NCBI GenBank assembly: GCA_019633425.1
Contig: WSUB01000070.1
Coordinates: 1-64,000, forward strand
Direction of reading: 5' to 3'
Length of the DNA stretch: 64,000 nucleotides
DNA from: Tulasnella sp. 424
Taxonomy: Eukaryota > Basidiomycota > Agaricomycetes > Cantharellales > Tulasnellaceae
Below, piece by piece: positions 47,374 to 58,129 of the stretch. Every line of letters starts with the position of its first letter. Within the stretch, counting starts at the first letter, position 1. The notes beneath the pieces are model-generated. The model was not told the DNA's origin and searched no databases. It saw nothing but the letters and a program-made list of their open reading frames with translations. The translations under genes were made by a program, and so were the position numbers.

Positions 47374-49162
47374 ATGGAGCCCAGGCACTCACACCAATCT
47401 GTGACAACAGTGTCCAATTATTCAGATGCCTTGGAAGCCTTCATCTTGACATCACCAGCATATCAATATGTAGTGGGTGAGATCAAAATGATGTTGGTTG
47501 TCACCCCTTCCCCGGAATTGACGACGACATTCTCCGACGTGCCTGACAGTGGCAGGATGCGCGTGGGTAATATATGACTGGCTCATTACACTAGGTCAAG
47601 AGGTTAGTTTCTCTACAGACATTCGGCGGGGCAGACGTTCCAACTAATTGGTGACGGGGTTACAAACTCTACCAGATCGACCTCGTATGGGTGAGGTATG
47701 ATGCGTGACGTGATTTCACCATCTGGCTGATGTGCGTTCCGAATGTAATCAACCTCTTTGTCTGTCTTCAAATAGCGACAACGATCCAATGCGTGGAAGT
47801 CCAAGTTTCTTTACGCCGCTATCCGATATCCAGGGCTTGTCATCATCACGGTACGTCTCGTCCCCTTCGTTGATACCAAGACCGATAAATTATTACAATA
47901 ACCTTGATTATTGTTTTGCTCTCTTCCTCGGCACATCCAGTTCAATGTCGTTGTACTCGTGCGCACCAACTGGAGCGCCACATTCTGTCATTTGTATTTT
48001 TATGTGACGGTTGTGATTGCTATTGCTCAGACGTGGGCAGCACAGGGTGCTCTTCTGTTGAGGTTATACGTGATGTGAGGCGATCATTTTCATCGCTTTC
48101 TCGGGCCAAGCTAACGCGACGTATGGGTACATCAGGTATCATCGCTCGTTCACGGTCATGGCCATCAGTGTCACCTTTTTTATGATTGAGCTTGTTTCCG
48201 TGGCCACGTTATGGCTTTTGGAAGCCGAACATTCCATACGTGAGTAGCCGCTCGCTTCCCGGACGGGACTCTTCGTGTTCTTGATCTGACTGTAAATTCT
48301 CCTGTCGCGTAATCCGACGTGGTTTGTACGTTTTGTCGGTAGCCCTCCCGGTACCCGCACCAGTTACTGGGTGCCAAGCTCTACGTCAACACCCAATATT
48401 CGCGAAGACTTCTTGGCTCACCTGTAAGCAATCTTTCCTTCCTTTTCTTTTAATCCCCCAGATCTGCGCTTACCGCTCTACCCCAATAACTTGTCAGGCC
48501 TGATATTTGAAACCTACATGTGCGGGCTCGCGCTGCGGTCGGCATACTTCTATCTAAAAGCCCCTGGGACGAGAAGGTCTAATCTCCTGACAGTCTTGAT
48601 ACGAGACTCGCTGCTGTGGTATGTCTGCTTGAGTGTGTGTTTATTTTTAAATACTTTAGGCAATATGACGGGAACGGTTAGTGATGATTTTTAGCCTACA
48701 AGCCACAGACGAGCTCGACCATGTCTCTAACCACCCCACTTTTTCTGTTCTCTGTAGTTGAGGGTCACCTCGATCGGTCTGCCGTAAGTGATCTTCGCTG
48801 TCCGCTCTCTCTATTCGTTAACCCCGCCCCTATTACGACAACCACTCAGAGCTATGCAATGCACAGTGACGGTCGGAGGCTCTCGTTCCCTCCTCAACCT
48901 CCGAGCAGCCTATTTCGGGTCCACTCGAAACACGACGTCTACGCCGTCGGGCAGGCCCCCGCACGGCTCGGATTTCACCCAAACCAAAGGAACCGTTGGA
49001 GTGTTCCACCCTTCGGCGTCCGACTTGAAGGAGGAAGGCGAAGAGGAGGAAAGGGACTGTGGAGGCTCTACGGGGATGGGACTTGGGGCTAACGACGGCC
49101 CGGGGACGCATGATCATGATCGGTGGTCGTCCCTACCTGCGATCATGCTTCAGCCCTGTTAG
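47374..49162 (+). CDS. C1: DUF6533-type membrane protein, subfamily C, tail cut by a solo LTR
   Basis: Ten exons on the common plan; about 361 aa from the ATG at 47374. The start codon used by its paralogue C2 is GTG here (47413), so the upstream in-frame ATG is the likely start, adding 13 residues. Features: DALEAFILTSPAYQYVV, AGCAWVIYDWLITLGQE, IDLVW, RQRSNAWKSKFLYAAIRYPG, FNVVVLVRTNWSATFCHLYF, VMAISVTFFMIELVSVATLW, LIFETYMCGLALRSAYF, LLWYVCLSVCLFLNTLG, then VGGSRSLLNLRAAYF and DFTQTKGTVGVFHPSAS. The frame then enters the LTR at 49157 and stops at 49160-49162, removing the last about 40 residues. Confidence 0.72.
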
Positions 49163-49385
49163 GGGGCGCTACTCCGTTAAGTCCCTATTCAACGTTTGTC
49201 CTTTGTTTGTCCCCCTGTAATATATCAGCACGAACCGGAACGTGTGGTTTGATATCCAACGATTACGACAACACGTTTGGTATGTTCTAGTTACTCTCTG
49301 TATATTTCAAAGATGTAATAATATCTAGCGAGCATAATCACACGTTACTGTATTACTGGAGTGGTTCTAGATTCCGCGCTTAACA
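49157..49385. mobile_element. Solo LTR (229 bp) inserted in C1 last exon
   Basis: Begins TGTTA and ends TAACA. Flanked by AGCCC (49152-49156) and AGCCG (49386-49390), a 5-bp target duplication with one change. The uninterrupted C2 gene has CTTCAGCCGGTCCCC at this place, so the insertion is exact. No internal retrotransposon sequence remains, as after LTR-LTR recombination. Confidence 0.85.
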
Positions 49386-49390
49386 AGCCG

Positions 49391-49813
49391 GCCCTGCAAA
49401 CCAGAGAATACAGTGAGCATATTCGGCACAGGGCTCAAGCTCCGCTTGACTCCCCGAACTAGGTGATGGCGAAGGACCGGGAGTCTTGGCATCGGATTTA
49501 TCTCATCCGGCGCACTTCTCCTTGCGGCCAACATCCCCAAGGCTCCGATCTGGAGGTACTGTACCTATTTTTACGGCCTCCTCCCTGTCCAGTTCTCTTT
49601 GGCTCCGCTGGTGAAGAAGGAGGAATGGCTTCGAGCTCCGGATTATCGATGGGACCTGAGGGGAACGATGACTCGGACGAGGTGGCGCAAAGAAGACGTG
49701 TGGTCGAGGTGGCACAATCGAATGAACCGCAGGCGGCGAGTTCAATGCTAGGCGCTGGCGTTCAACGAACCGAAGATCCAGATGTGGAATTAGGGGCCCT
49801 TGATAAGGGTTAG
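49391..49813 (+). pseudogene. C1 tail remnant joined to a relic A tail
   Basis: The severed C1 3' end (GCAAACCAGAGAATACAG onward) runs to about 49560. It then passes into an A-type C-terminus (FLRPPPCPVLFGSAGEEGG, SSGLSMGPEG, ending LGALDKG and TAG at 49811-49813). This is a third relic A tail without helix exons. Confidence 0.7.
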
Positions 49814-50780
49814 TCGCTCGGCGTTTCGTGACCCTCACGCACGCTCGCTTCGTATCATTGCTATATTTTTGTTCTGCTGTATACAGTGCTCCCTGCTCAC
49901 GGGTATCTTTGGGAGACAATGTGTATTTTTAAATTGACTTGCATAAGTCTGTGCACCTCCTCGAAAATGTCGCGTCGGCCTCACCTGCCTAAGAAAGACA
50001 CCCGCGGCTCAGCCCTACGGCCGAGGGATTCAAGCGTCCCGCGCCACTTTTGAACACTTTTCTGAGTTTCTCATTGACTCAGTGATGTTTCCTAAGGCTT
50101 CCTGAGGCGGGGTGGAGCCGGGAGACGCTTTAGCAGGGGGTGCACAGATTTACACAAGTATAAGCTCCCCGTCGCGACCTTTTTGCTGGGTACCCGAGGA
50201 GTGGATGAAGCTGAATAGAGATGGTTTTCATCCCCGGGCCCTGGGGCGCTGTTGTGATGTCCCTGACCTACTTACAAAGCAAAGCATGGACGGTGCACGC
50301 GGGCCCTGCCGTAAGCCGATCGGGGCCCGACTCTCGCGGCCGGCCCGTCTCACAGTAAGCAACCATTCTGAAACACCATTCGAACGAGACAGCGTGAAAA
50401 CCCCTTGACCTTCAATTCAACGGCTAGCCGGAAATGCTGTTTCCCCGGGAGAGGAGAATGAAAAGCCATCGCTGGATGAAATCGGATAAATTACGTTCGC
50501 TCGGTGGCAGTCTGACAGAGCTTCTCTGGCGCTCGCCAAGACGAACGAACGCGTCAACAACCATCCTCCCCTTCCCCCCCCCTCATTCTTTTCTCTCCTT
50601 TCTCGCTCATTTGGCGGCTTCTCCCTACTGGTAAGGACGTCAGAAACTTGATCACACATTCCTGGAGATCCGGGTTCCGGCGCAGTGCGGTCACGACCTG
50701 CTCACTCTGCCTATGCACAACGAAAACCTGGGCTCCGGAAGTAACTGAAACTCAAGCACCCATTACAATCTATAATATCA
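49814..50780. other. Intergenic upstream of B3, carrying a MITE
   Basis: A-type 3' flank to about 49935, MITE to 50160, then the recurrent module (GATGGTTTTCATC... GTGATGTCCCTGACC, about 50220-50270) and the B-type upstream block. No gene. Confidence 0.55.
49936..50160. mobile_element. MITE-5: Tc1/mariner-like non-autonomous element (about 225 bp)
   Basis: The left end contains ACTTGCATAAGTCTGTGCACC and the right end the inverted counterpart GGTGCACAGATTTACACAAGT. Comparison with the empty sequence TTTTTAAGCTCGCC near A2 (about 42655) places it at a TA/TAA target. The same terminal repeat marks the transposase remnant at 20771. No coding capacity. Confidence 0.75.
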
Positions 50781-52489
50781 ATGTCCAATCCTCCAGATGT
50801 CTTGGTAACAGTATTACCGACATCAGTAACGTATCGTTATATTTATGGTGAGATCCAGAATGGGCTTTGTTGTTCCTGGATTGACATCGCTACATCTCCT
50901 ACATTCCTGACAGTCGCAGGATACACGTGGGTATTATATGACTGGCTCATAACCCTGGGTCAAGAGGTTAGTCTCTGTACAGGCGTTTGCCGGGGCAGGC
51001 CTTCTAACTAACTGAATGCGGGGTATAACTCTACCAGATCGACCTCGTGTGGGTAAGACGGACTACGGTACCCTGGGTCACCATCTGGCTGATGTGAGCT
51101 CTGATTCCCGTCAACGTGCTCGCACGTCTTCAAATAGCGACGACGACCTGGAGCGTGGAAGTCGAAGCTGCTCTATGCCTTTATCCGTTACTATGGACTT
51201 TGCTTTATCACGGTGCGTCCCCCTCCGACTAGGACTCCCAACAATGCCAGATTTTCTTTAACTTTGGTTGTCGTTTTCTATCCCCTTGGCATATCAATTC
51301 AATGTCATAGTAATGACACACAGCAACTGGAGCGAAAAATTCTGCCATGTATATTTTCAGTTAATGGGCGTGCTTGGCTTGGTTCAGATCTTTGCACTGC
51401 AGGGTGCTCTTCTCTTGAGGCTATCCGTGATGTGAGGTGGGCCTTTCTGTCGTTTACTGAGCCGTGCTAACCCGACGTCCTGTATGCGCTCATAAGGTAC
51501 GAGCGCTCATTCGCGGTCATGGCCACCAGCATCATGTTATATGTAATTGAGTTTGTTTCCATGACCACGTTCTACTACGAAGACGCTCAGCATTTCGTTG
51601 GTGAGTGCGGCTCACGCCATGCACAGGACTCTCCGCCTCAACGATCTAATCCGCAATTCTCCGGTCGTATTTCGTCCGTGATACGACGTGATTGTACGTT
51701 CAACCGTAGTCTTACCTATTCCTGCGCCGGCCACTGGGTGCCAGAAATTTAGCCAACGCCCAGCAATCGCGAAGGCTTGTTGGTTCATTGGTAAGCGATC
51801 ATCCCCTCCCGGACCTTAAACTACGAGCTAATCTATCCACTTGGATTTCACTGGAATAACTTGTCAGCTCTATTTTTTGAAACTTACATGTGCATACTCG
51901 CGTTGTGGTCAGCGTATTCCCACCGTAAAGCATCTGGCATGAGGAACTCCAATATCCTAACCATCTCAATACGAGACTCGCTGCTTTGGTATGTTTGCTT
52001 GAGTGCGTGCATGCTTCTAAATGCTCTGGGCTTTGTGACGGGAACGGTCAGTGACGATTTTCAGCCTACAAAGGGCGGACGAGTTAGAGCTTCTAACGGG
52101 CCGTTTTGTTTTCTTTAGGGGACGCTCATCATTGTCGGAATCCCGTAAGTACTCCTGAATCCTTGCTATCCCATAACATTGACCACATTCATCTAACAAT
52201 AACCCCCAGGGGCATGCATTGCATATCGACAATCGGGGGTTCTCGTTTCCTCCTCAACTTACGAGCTGCTTATTTCGCGTCCACTCGAAACATGACGTCC
52301 ACGCTTCAGGGTAGTCGCTTGGGTGGTGCGAATTTCACCCAAACCGAAGGAACCGTCGGAAAATTCCGCTCCTCTGCATCCAACTTGAAGGACGAAGGCG
52401 AAGGTGTGGAAAGGGACTGCCGAGGCTCTATTGAGATGGGACTTTGGGGGAACGAGGGCCTGGGGACGCATGATGGTAATCAGCCGTGA
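50781..52489 (+). CDS. B3: DUF6533-type membrane protein, subfamily B, lost splice acceptor
   Basis: B-type gene on the ten-exon plan, starting MSNPPDVLVTVLPTSVTYRY, with YTWVLYDWLITLGQE, IDLVW, RRRPGAWKSKLLYAFIRYYG and the later helices (LFFETYMCILALWSAYS, LLWYVCLSACMLLNALGF, IGGSRFLLNLRAAYF). Intron 4 should end at CATATCAG, but here it reads CATATCAA at about 51296. Neighbouring AGs shift frame into stops, so a normal protein may not be made. The last exon (52210-52489) ends early at CAG CCG TGA, because of a roughly 13-bp deletion shared with B4 and B5. Other splice sites are intact. If spliced, it would be about 337 aa. Probable young pseudogene. Confidence 0.65.
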
Positions 52490-53457
52490 CCATGCTTCAG
52501 CCGGTCCCCGCAAACCGTAGAATACAGCTCCTCGGCGTTTCGTCATTTTCACGCACGCTCGTCTTATATCATTATGGCTTCGTTCCGCGATGTATGCTAT
52601 CCCGTATTTCCCTCCCTTTCCTCCAAGAGGTTTTAATGTATATCTGTCATGATCCGTCCGGTCTTTTTGGGAGGGGGAGCGGCTGATGTGGAATTGGGAT
52701 GGTTTCCATCCCTGAGGCGCTTATGTATTGCGATGTCCCTGACCTACGAAGCAAAGCTCGCTCCACTGACGGCGCCCGCGACGTTAGCGACGATCCCAGC
52801 CTTCCATCAGTCAGAGAAGCTCCGTGTAAGTAAGCTTCACATATAAGCGTTCGAACGAACCTTTAGTGCTTGAAACCGGCTAACCCCTCGAGATTCCATT
52901 AATGCAGCCGGGAGTGCGTTCTCTGTGGAGCGGAGGAAATGAAAAGCCGTGGCTACGTAGGGTTGCCGCGAAGCGAAGGAGATCGAAGCGAAGTGACAGG
53001 AAGTGACGAAGTCCTCCGCCACACTCCGACTCTTGTGAGAAATGAAATTTTCAGAGATGGGAAAGAGGAGACCTCTGAAGCCAACTCGGCAGCGAAGGGT
53101 CCGAACGTCCCAGAACGTTATGTAATTTCGAACAATTAAGGGCCACTCCATCCCAAGCGTGATGAGAACCATCTCCCAAGGGGATCGAAGTACTTCGGAA
53201 CCTCCTTCGACATCACCTCGATAGGTCGCTGTCGAAGTTGACTGTTTTTCGAAGGAGATCGAAACCTCCTTCGACAACTTCGAACTTCGCGGCAACACTA
53301 GCTTGATAAAATGTGCACAAATTGTGCTCGCTGCAGGTAGGTGGTAGCCCGAAAGAGGCCTGAAATTCCCGCGCTCTTGGCGAGACATTTCATGATATCA
53401 ACCGTCCTCCCCCGGAAGTAATTGGAGTCTAAGCAACCATTTCAACTCGCAATAGCA
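52490..53457. other. Intergenic between B3 and B4, carrying MITE-3
   Basis: Decayed B3 tail to about 52600, recurrent module (GATGGTTTCCATC at about 52698), then the B-type upstream block split by MITE-3. Confidence 0.55.
52958..53300. mobile_element. MITE-3: hAT-like non-autonomous element (343 bp)
   Basis: Ends TAGGGTTGCCGCGAAG and CTTCGCGGCAACACTA, an inverted pair matching the first 12 bases of MITE-2 apart from one change. It interrupts CCGTGGCTTGATAAAA, which is intact upstream of B1 and B2. The expected 8-bp duplication is only partly recognisable (GCTACGTA against GCTTGATA). Inner sequence is made of CGAAGGAGATCGAAG-type repeats in both orientations. Confidence 0.75.
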
Positions 53458-55089
53458 ATGCTCAGTTCTCCGGATGTCTTGGTAAAATTAATAGCCACGT
53501 CAGCAACGTCTCGGTATATATGGGGTGAGATCCAAATGATCTTGACTGCCCCTTTCCGATTGACATCGGTTTGTCTTCTCCACTCCAAACAGTAGCAGGA
53601 GACACGTGGGTACTATATGACTGGCTCATCACCCTAGGCCAAGAGGTTAGTTCTGTACAAGCGTCCGGCGGGGCAGAGCTTCTAACTATTTGAACACGGT
53701 GACAACTCTACCAGATCGACCTCGTATGGGTAAGGCGGATCACGGCGCCCTACGTCACTATCCGGCTGATGTGAGTTTCGATTTACATTGACGTCATCGG
53801 ATAGCGACAACGACCCGGAGCTTGGAAGTCAAAGTTGCTTTACGTCTTTATCCGCTACTATGGACTTGGGTTTATCACGGTGCGCCCCTCTTACCAGTAC
53901 CCCCAACAGTGTGAGGTTCTTTTTTGTTAACTTTGGCTGTTGTTTCCTATCCTTTTCGCATATTAGCTTAATGTCATCGTAACGACGCGCAGCAACTGGA
54001 GCCGAGAATTCTGCCATGTGTATTTTCAGTTAACGGGCGTGCTTGGCTTGGTTCAGATCTTTACACTACAGGGTGCTCTTCTCTTGAGGCTCTACGTAAT
54101 GTGAGGCTGACCTTTCTGTCGTTTACTGAGCCAGGCTAACCCGACGTTCTGTATGCGTGCATAAGGTACGAGCGCTCATTCGCGGTCATGGCCACCAGCA
54201 CCATCTTATTTGTAATCGAACTTGTTTCAATGGCCACGATATACTATGAAGATGTTCAGCATTTCATCTGTAAGTGCGGCCCACGCTATTCACGGGACCT
54301 TCCGCCTCCCCGATCTAATCCGCAGTTCTCCTGTCGTATTTCGTCCGTAATACGACATGATTCTACGTTTAATCGCAGTCTTGCCCATTCCTACGCCGGC
54401 TACCGGGTGCCAGAATCTTAGCCAACGCCCAGCATTGATGAAGGTTTATTGGTTCATTGGTAAGCAACCATCCCCTCCCAAAGCTTAGACTATGAGCTAA
54501 CCTATACACTTGAAAATAACTTGTCAGCCCTATCTTTTGAAACCTACATGTGCATGCTCGCGTTGTGGTCGGCGTATTCCCACCGTAAAGCATCTAGCAC
54601 GAGGAACTCCAATATCCTAACCATCTTAATAAGGGACTCGCTGCTTTGGTATGTCTGCTTGAGTGCGTGTATGCTTCTGAATGCTCTGGGCTTTGTGACG
54701 GGATCGGTCAGTGACGATTTTCAGCCAACGAAGGGCGGACGAGTTAGAACTTCTAACGCTCCGTTTTGTTTTCTTTAGGCGACTCTCATCATTGTCGGAA
54801 TCCCGTAAATACTCCTGAATTCTTGCTATCCCACGCATTCATCTAACAATAAATCCCCAGGGCCATGCAATGCATCTCGGCGATCGGGGGTTCTCGTTTC
54901 CTCCTCAATTTACGAGCCGTTTATTTCGCGTCCACTCGAAACACAGCATCCACGCTTCAGGGTACCCGCTCGGGTGGTAAGAATTTCACCCAAACCGAAG
55001 GAACTGTCGGAAAGTTCCGCTCGTTTGCATCCAACTTGAATGACGAAGGCGGAGAGGTGGAAAGGACCGTGGAGGCTCTATTGAGATGA
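53458..55089 (+). CDS. B4: DUF6533-type membrane protein, subfamily B, frameshifted tail
   Basis: Ten exons on the B plan, starting MLSSPDVLVKLIATSATSRY, then GDTWVLYDWLITLGQE, IDLVW, RQRPGAWKSKLLYVFIRYYG. Exon 5 starts with LNVIVTTRSNWSREFC and all seven helices are present. Exon 10 starts at 54861 (AMQCISAIGGSRFLLNLRAVYF). At about 55066 a G is missing from the GAAAGGGACCGTGG run seen in B5, so the frame ends at TGA 55087-55089. Downstream, the same deletion as in B3 and B5 would end it anyway. The donor after exon 9 is GTAAAT rather than GTAAGT. Predicted product about 320 aa with helices complete and tail lost. Confidence 0.72.
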
Positions 55090-56253
55090 AACTTTGGGAG
55101 AACGACGCCCTGGGAACGCATGATGATAAGCAGCCGTGATCATCCTTCAGCCGGTCCCTGTAAACCGAAGAGTACAGCGAGCATGCTCGGCACAGGGCTC
55201 AAGCTCCGCTTGGCTCCCCGAAACGGGTGACGGCGAGGGACCAGTCGGAATCTCGGTATCGGATGTATCCCATCCGGTGCACTCCTCTTTGTGGTCAACA
55301 TCCCCAAGGCCCCGATTTGGAGGTACCTTGACACCGTTCGAGTCCTAGTTTTCAACTTATGACTTCACTCTTTATACTATATTTATTCACTCTTCACGTT
55401 TCGATTCAATTTCGTTACTGTTTCCCTGCTTAATTAGCACGCCGCGGCAATATGTACGGTGAAGGGTCGATGGTGCTGGATCGACCACTCTTTGATAACC
55501 AGGCGGTACTGTTGTGAGCTATGAAAGTCTAACAGGTAGCCTTGGATCATGACGTCAGTTTAATCCTTTGAACAACAAGGTCGTCCCACATTGGTGATTG
55601 CTGGGCCCGACCGTACATACCGGCCTTGCGTTCTTTCCTTCAGGTTTAAGGTAGCGTATTGGCCTCGATAGACGTACATCCGTCATGTTCGGTTTCGTTC
55701 AACGGTCGCCAAGACGCCGCGGTTGCTCGATGAGACATGCATTGCATATTTGAATGGGGTGCCTCATAGTATCCAACCAAACACAGGGACGGCGAATTTA
55801 TGTAAATCGAATACAAATCCAAATTAAAACACATAGGGTGGCTGGGGGGATCATTTCCAGGGTCGGAATTGAATTAACTCCGAGACGCCAAGTTGCCTTT
55901 GGTTGCTACAGCCGATGATGGTTCTTATTTGTTGCGGACTCTCCCAACTGCTGATAATCTCGACATGCCTTTTTTTAGAGAATGGTGGGAACCGGCCGTC
56001 GCTTGAATGCGCGCTCGGCAGCCAAAGCCTACGCGCTCACCTGGACCACCTCCTCTCCCCTTTCTCACACGTTTGGCGGTTGCCCACTGCTCTTGAAGCT
56101 ACCATCCTCGCTTAGTCTCTTTTGCGACCTTATCGCTCCCTGCTGGATCCGTGGACCGAGTTCCGGCGACCGGATTCCTCCGCGTCTGCACAACAAACGC
56201 GGGAGCCACGGAAGCAACTGGAGTCTAAGCAGCTACTCCAATCTGTAACAACA
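55090..56253. other. Intergenic between B4 and C2 with the promoter of a lost A gene
   Basis: B4 tail remnant to about 55340. From about 55640 to 55970 comes a well preserved A-type promoter block (TTCGTTCAACGGTCGCCAAG, GGTCGGAATTGAATTAACTCC, CTCCCAACTGCTGATAATCTC). It then switches abruptly to the C-type upstream block. No A coding exon follows. Confidence 0.65.
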
Positions 56254-58129
56254 ATGTCCAACTCCTCGTTTGCCTTAGAAGCCTTCATAGCGACATCACC
56301 AGCATATCAATATGTAGTGGGTGAGACCAAAATGATGCTGGTTGTCCCCCTTCCCGGAGTTGACGACGACAGTCTCCTCCGTGCAGTAGCAGGAAGCGCA
56401 TGGGTACTATATGACTGGCTCATAACACTGGGTCAAGAGGTTAGTTTCTCTACAGACTTTCGGCGGGGCAGACGTTCTAACTAATTGGCGACGGGGTGCA
56501 AACTCTACCAGATCGACCTCGTATGGGTGAGGTATAATGCGTAACGTGATTTCACTCTCTGGCTGATGTGCATTCCAAATGTAATCAATGTCTTTGTTTG
56601 TCGTCAAATAGCGAAAACAATCCAAAGCATGGAAGTCCAAATTTCTTTACGCCGTTATCCGATATCCAGGGCTTGCCATCATCACGGTACGTCTCGTCCC
56701 CTTGGTTGATACCAAGGCCGACACATTATTACTATAATCTTGATTATTGTTTTGCTGTCTTCCTTGGCACATCCAGTTCAACGTCGTAGTAATCATCCGC
56801 ACCAACTGGAGCGCCACATTCTGTTATGTGTATCTTTATATGACGGTTGTGATTGCTATTGCTCAGATGTGGGCAGCACAGGGTGCTCTTCTGTTGAGGT
56901 TATACGTGATGTGAGACCGAACATTTCCGTCGCTTTTTCGGGCCAAGCTAACGCGACGTATGTCTGTGTACACCAGGTATCATCGCTCGTTCACGGTCAT
57001 GGCCATCAGCGTTACCTTTTTTGTGATTGAGCTTGTTTCCGTGGCCACGTTATGGCTTCTGGACGTTGAACATTCCATACGTGAGTGGTCGCTCACTCCG
57101 GCCCCGTAGGGACTCTTCGTGTTCTTGATCTAACTGTAAATCCTCCTGTCGCGTAATCCGACGTGGTTTGTACGTTTGCTCGGTAGCCATCCCGATACCC
57201 GCACCAGTTACTGGGTGCCAAGTTCTACGTCAACACCCAGCATTCGCAAAGGCTTCTTGGCTCACCTGTAAGCAATCCTTCCTGTCTTTTCTTTTAATCC
57301 CCCAGATCTGAGCTTACCGCGCTACCTTAATAACTTTGCCAGGCCTGATATTTGAAACTTACATGTGCGGGCTCGCGCTGTGGTCGGCATACTCCCATCT
57401 GAAAGCCTCTGGGACGAGAAGCCCTAATCTCCTGACAGTCTTGATACGAGATTCGCTGCTTTGGTATGTCTGCTTGAGTGTGTGTTTATTTTTAAATACT
57501 TTAGGTAGTATGACGGGAACGGTTAGTAACGATTTTTAGCCTACGAGCCACAGCCGAGTTCGACCATGTCTCTCACCACCCCACCCTTTCTGTTCTCTGT
57601 AGTTGAGGCTCACCCTGATCGGTCTGCCGTAAGTGATCTTCGCTGTTCGCTCTCTCTATTCGCTAACTACACCCCCCTATTATAACAACCACTCAGAGCT
57701 ATGCAATGCACAGTGACGGTCGGAGGCTCTCGTTTTCTCCTCAACCTCCGAGCAGCTTATTTTGGGTCCACTCGAAACACGACGTCTGCGTCGTCGGGTA
57801 GGCTACCGCGCGGCTCGGATTTCACCCAAACCAAAGGAACCGTTGGAGTGTTCCACTCGCTTGCCTCCGACTTGAAGGAGGAAGGCGAAGAGGAGGAAAG
57901 GGACTGTGGAGGGTCTACGAAGATGGGACTTTGGGCTAACGACGGCCCGGAGACGCACGAGGATGATCAGCCGCCGTCTCCACCTCTGATCATGCTTCAG
58001 CCGGTCCCCGCAAACGGAAGGAGGCAGAGTGCATGCTCTACACAAGGCTCAAGCTCCGCAAGGCTCCGCGAACTGGGCGATGGCGAGGGACCGGGGAGTC
58101 TCGGCGTTGGATTTGTCACACTCCTCTAG
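56254..58129 (+). CDS. C2: DUF6533-type seven-helix membrane protein, subfamily C (intact)
   Basis: Ten exons on the common plan (first 56254-56320, last 57697-58129), about 388 aa. Start MSNSSFALEAFIATSPAYQY, then VVVAGSAWVLYDWLITLGQE, IDLVW, RKQSKAWKSKFLYAVIRYPGLAIIT. Helices: FCYVYLYMTVVIAIAQMWAAQ, VMAISVTFFVIELVSVATLW, LIFETYMCGLALWSAYS, LLWYVCLSVCLFLNTLGSM. The last exon has VGGSRFLLNLRAAYFGSTRN, DFTQTKGTVGVFHSLAS, an acidic run, and PPLIMLQPVPANGR. No lesion found, so this is the reference for reading the damage in C1. C genes use PIPAPVTGCQ in exon 7 as B genes do, hence B and C are closer to each other than to A. Confidence 0.82.
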
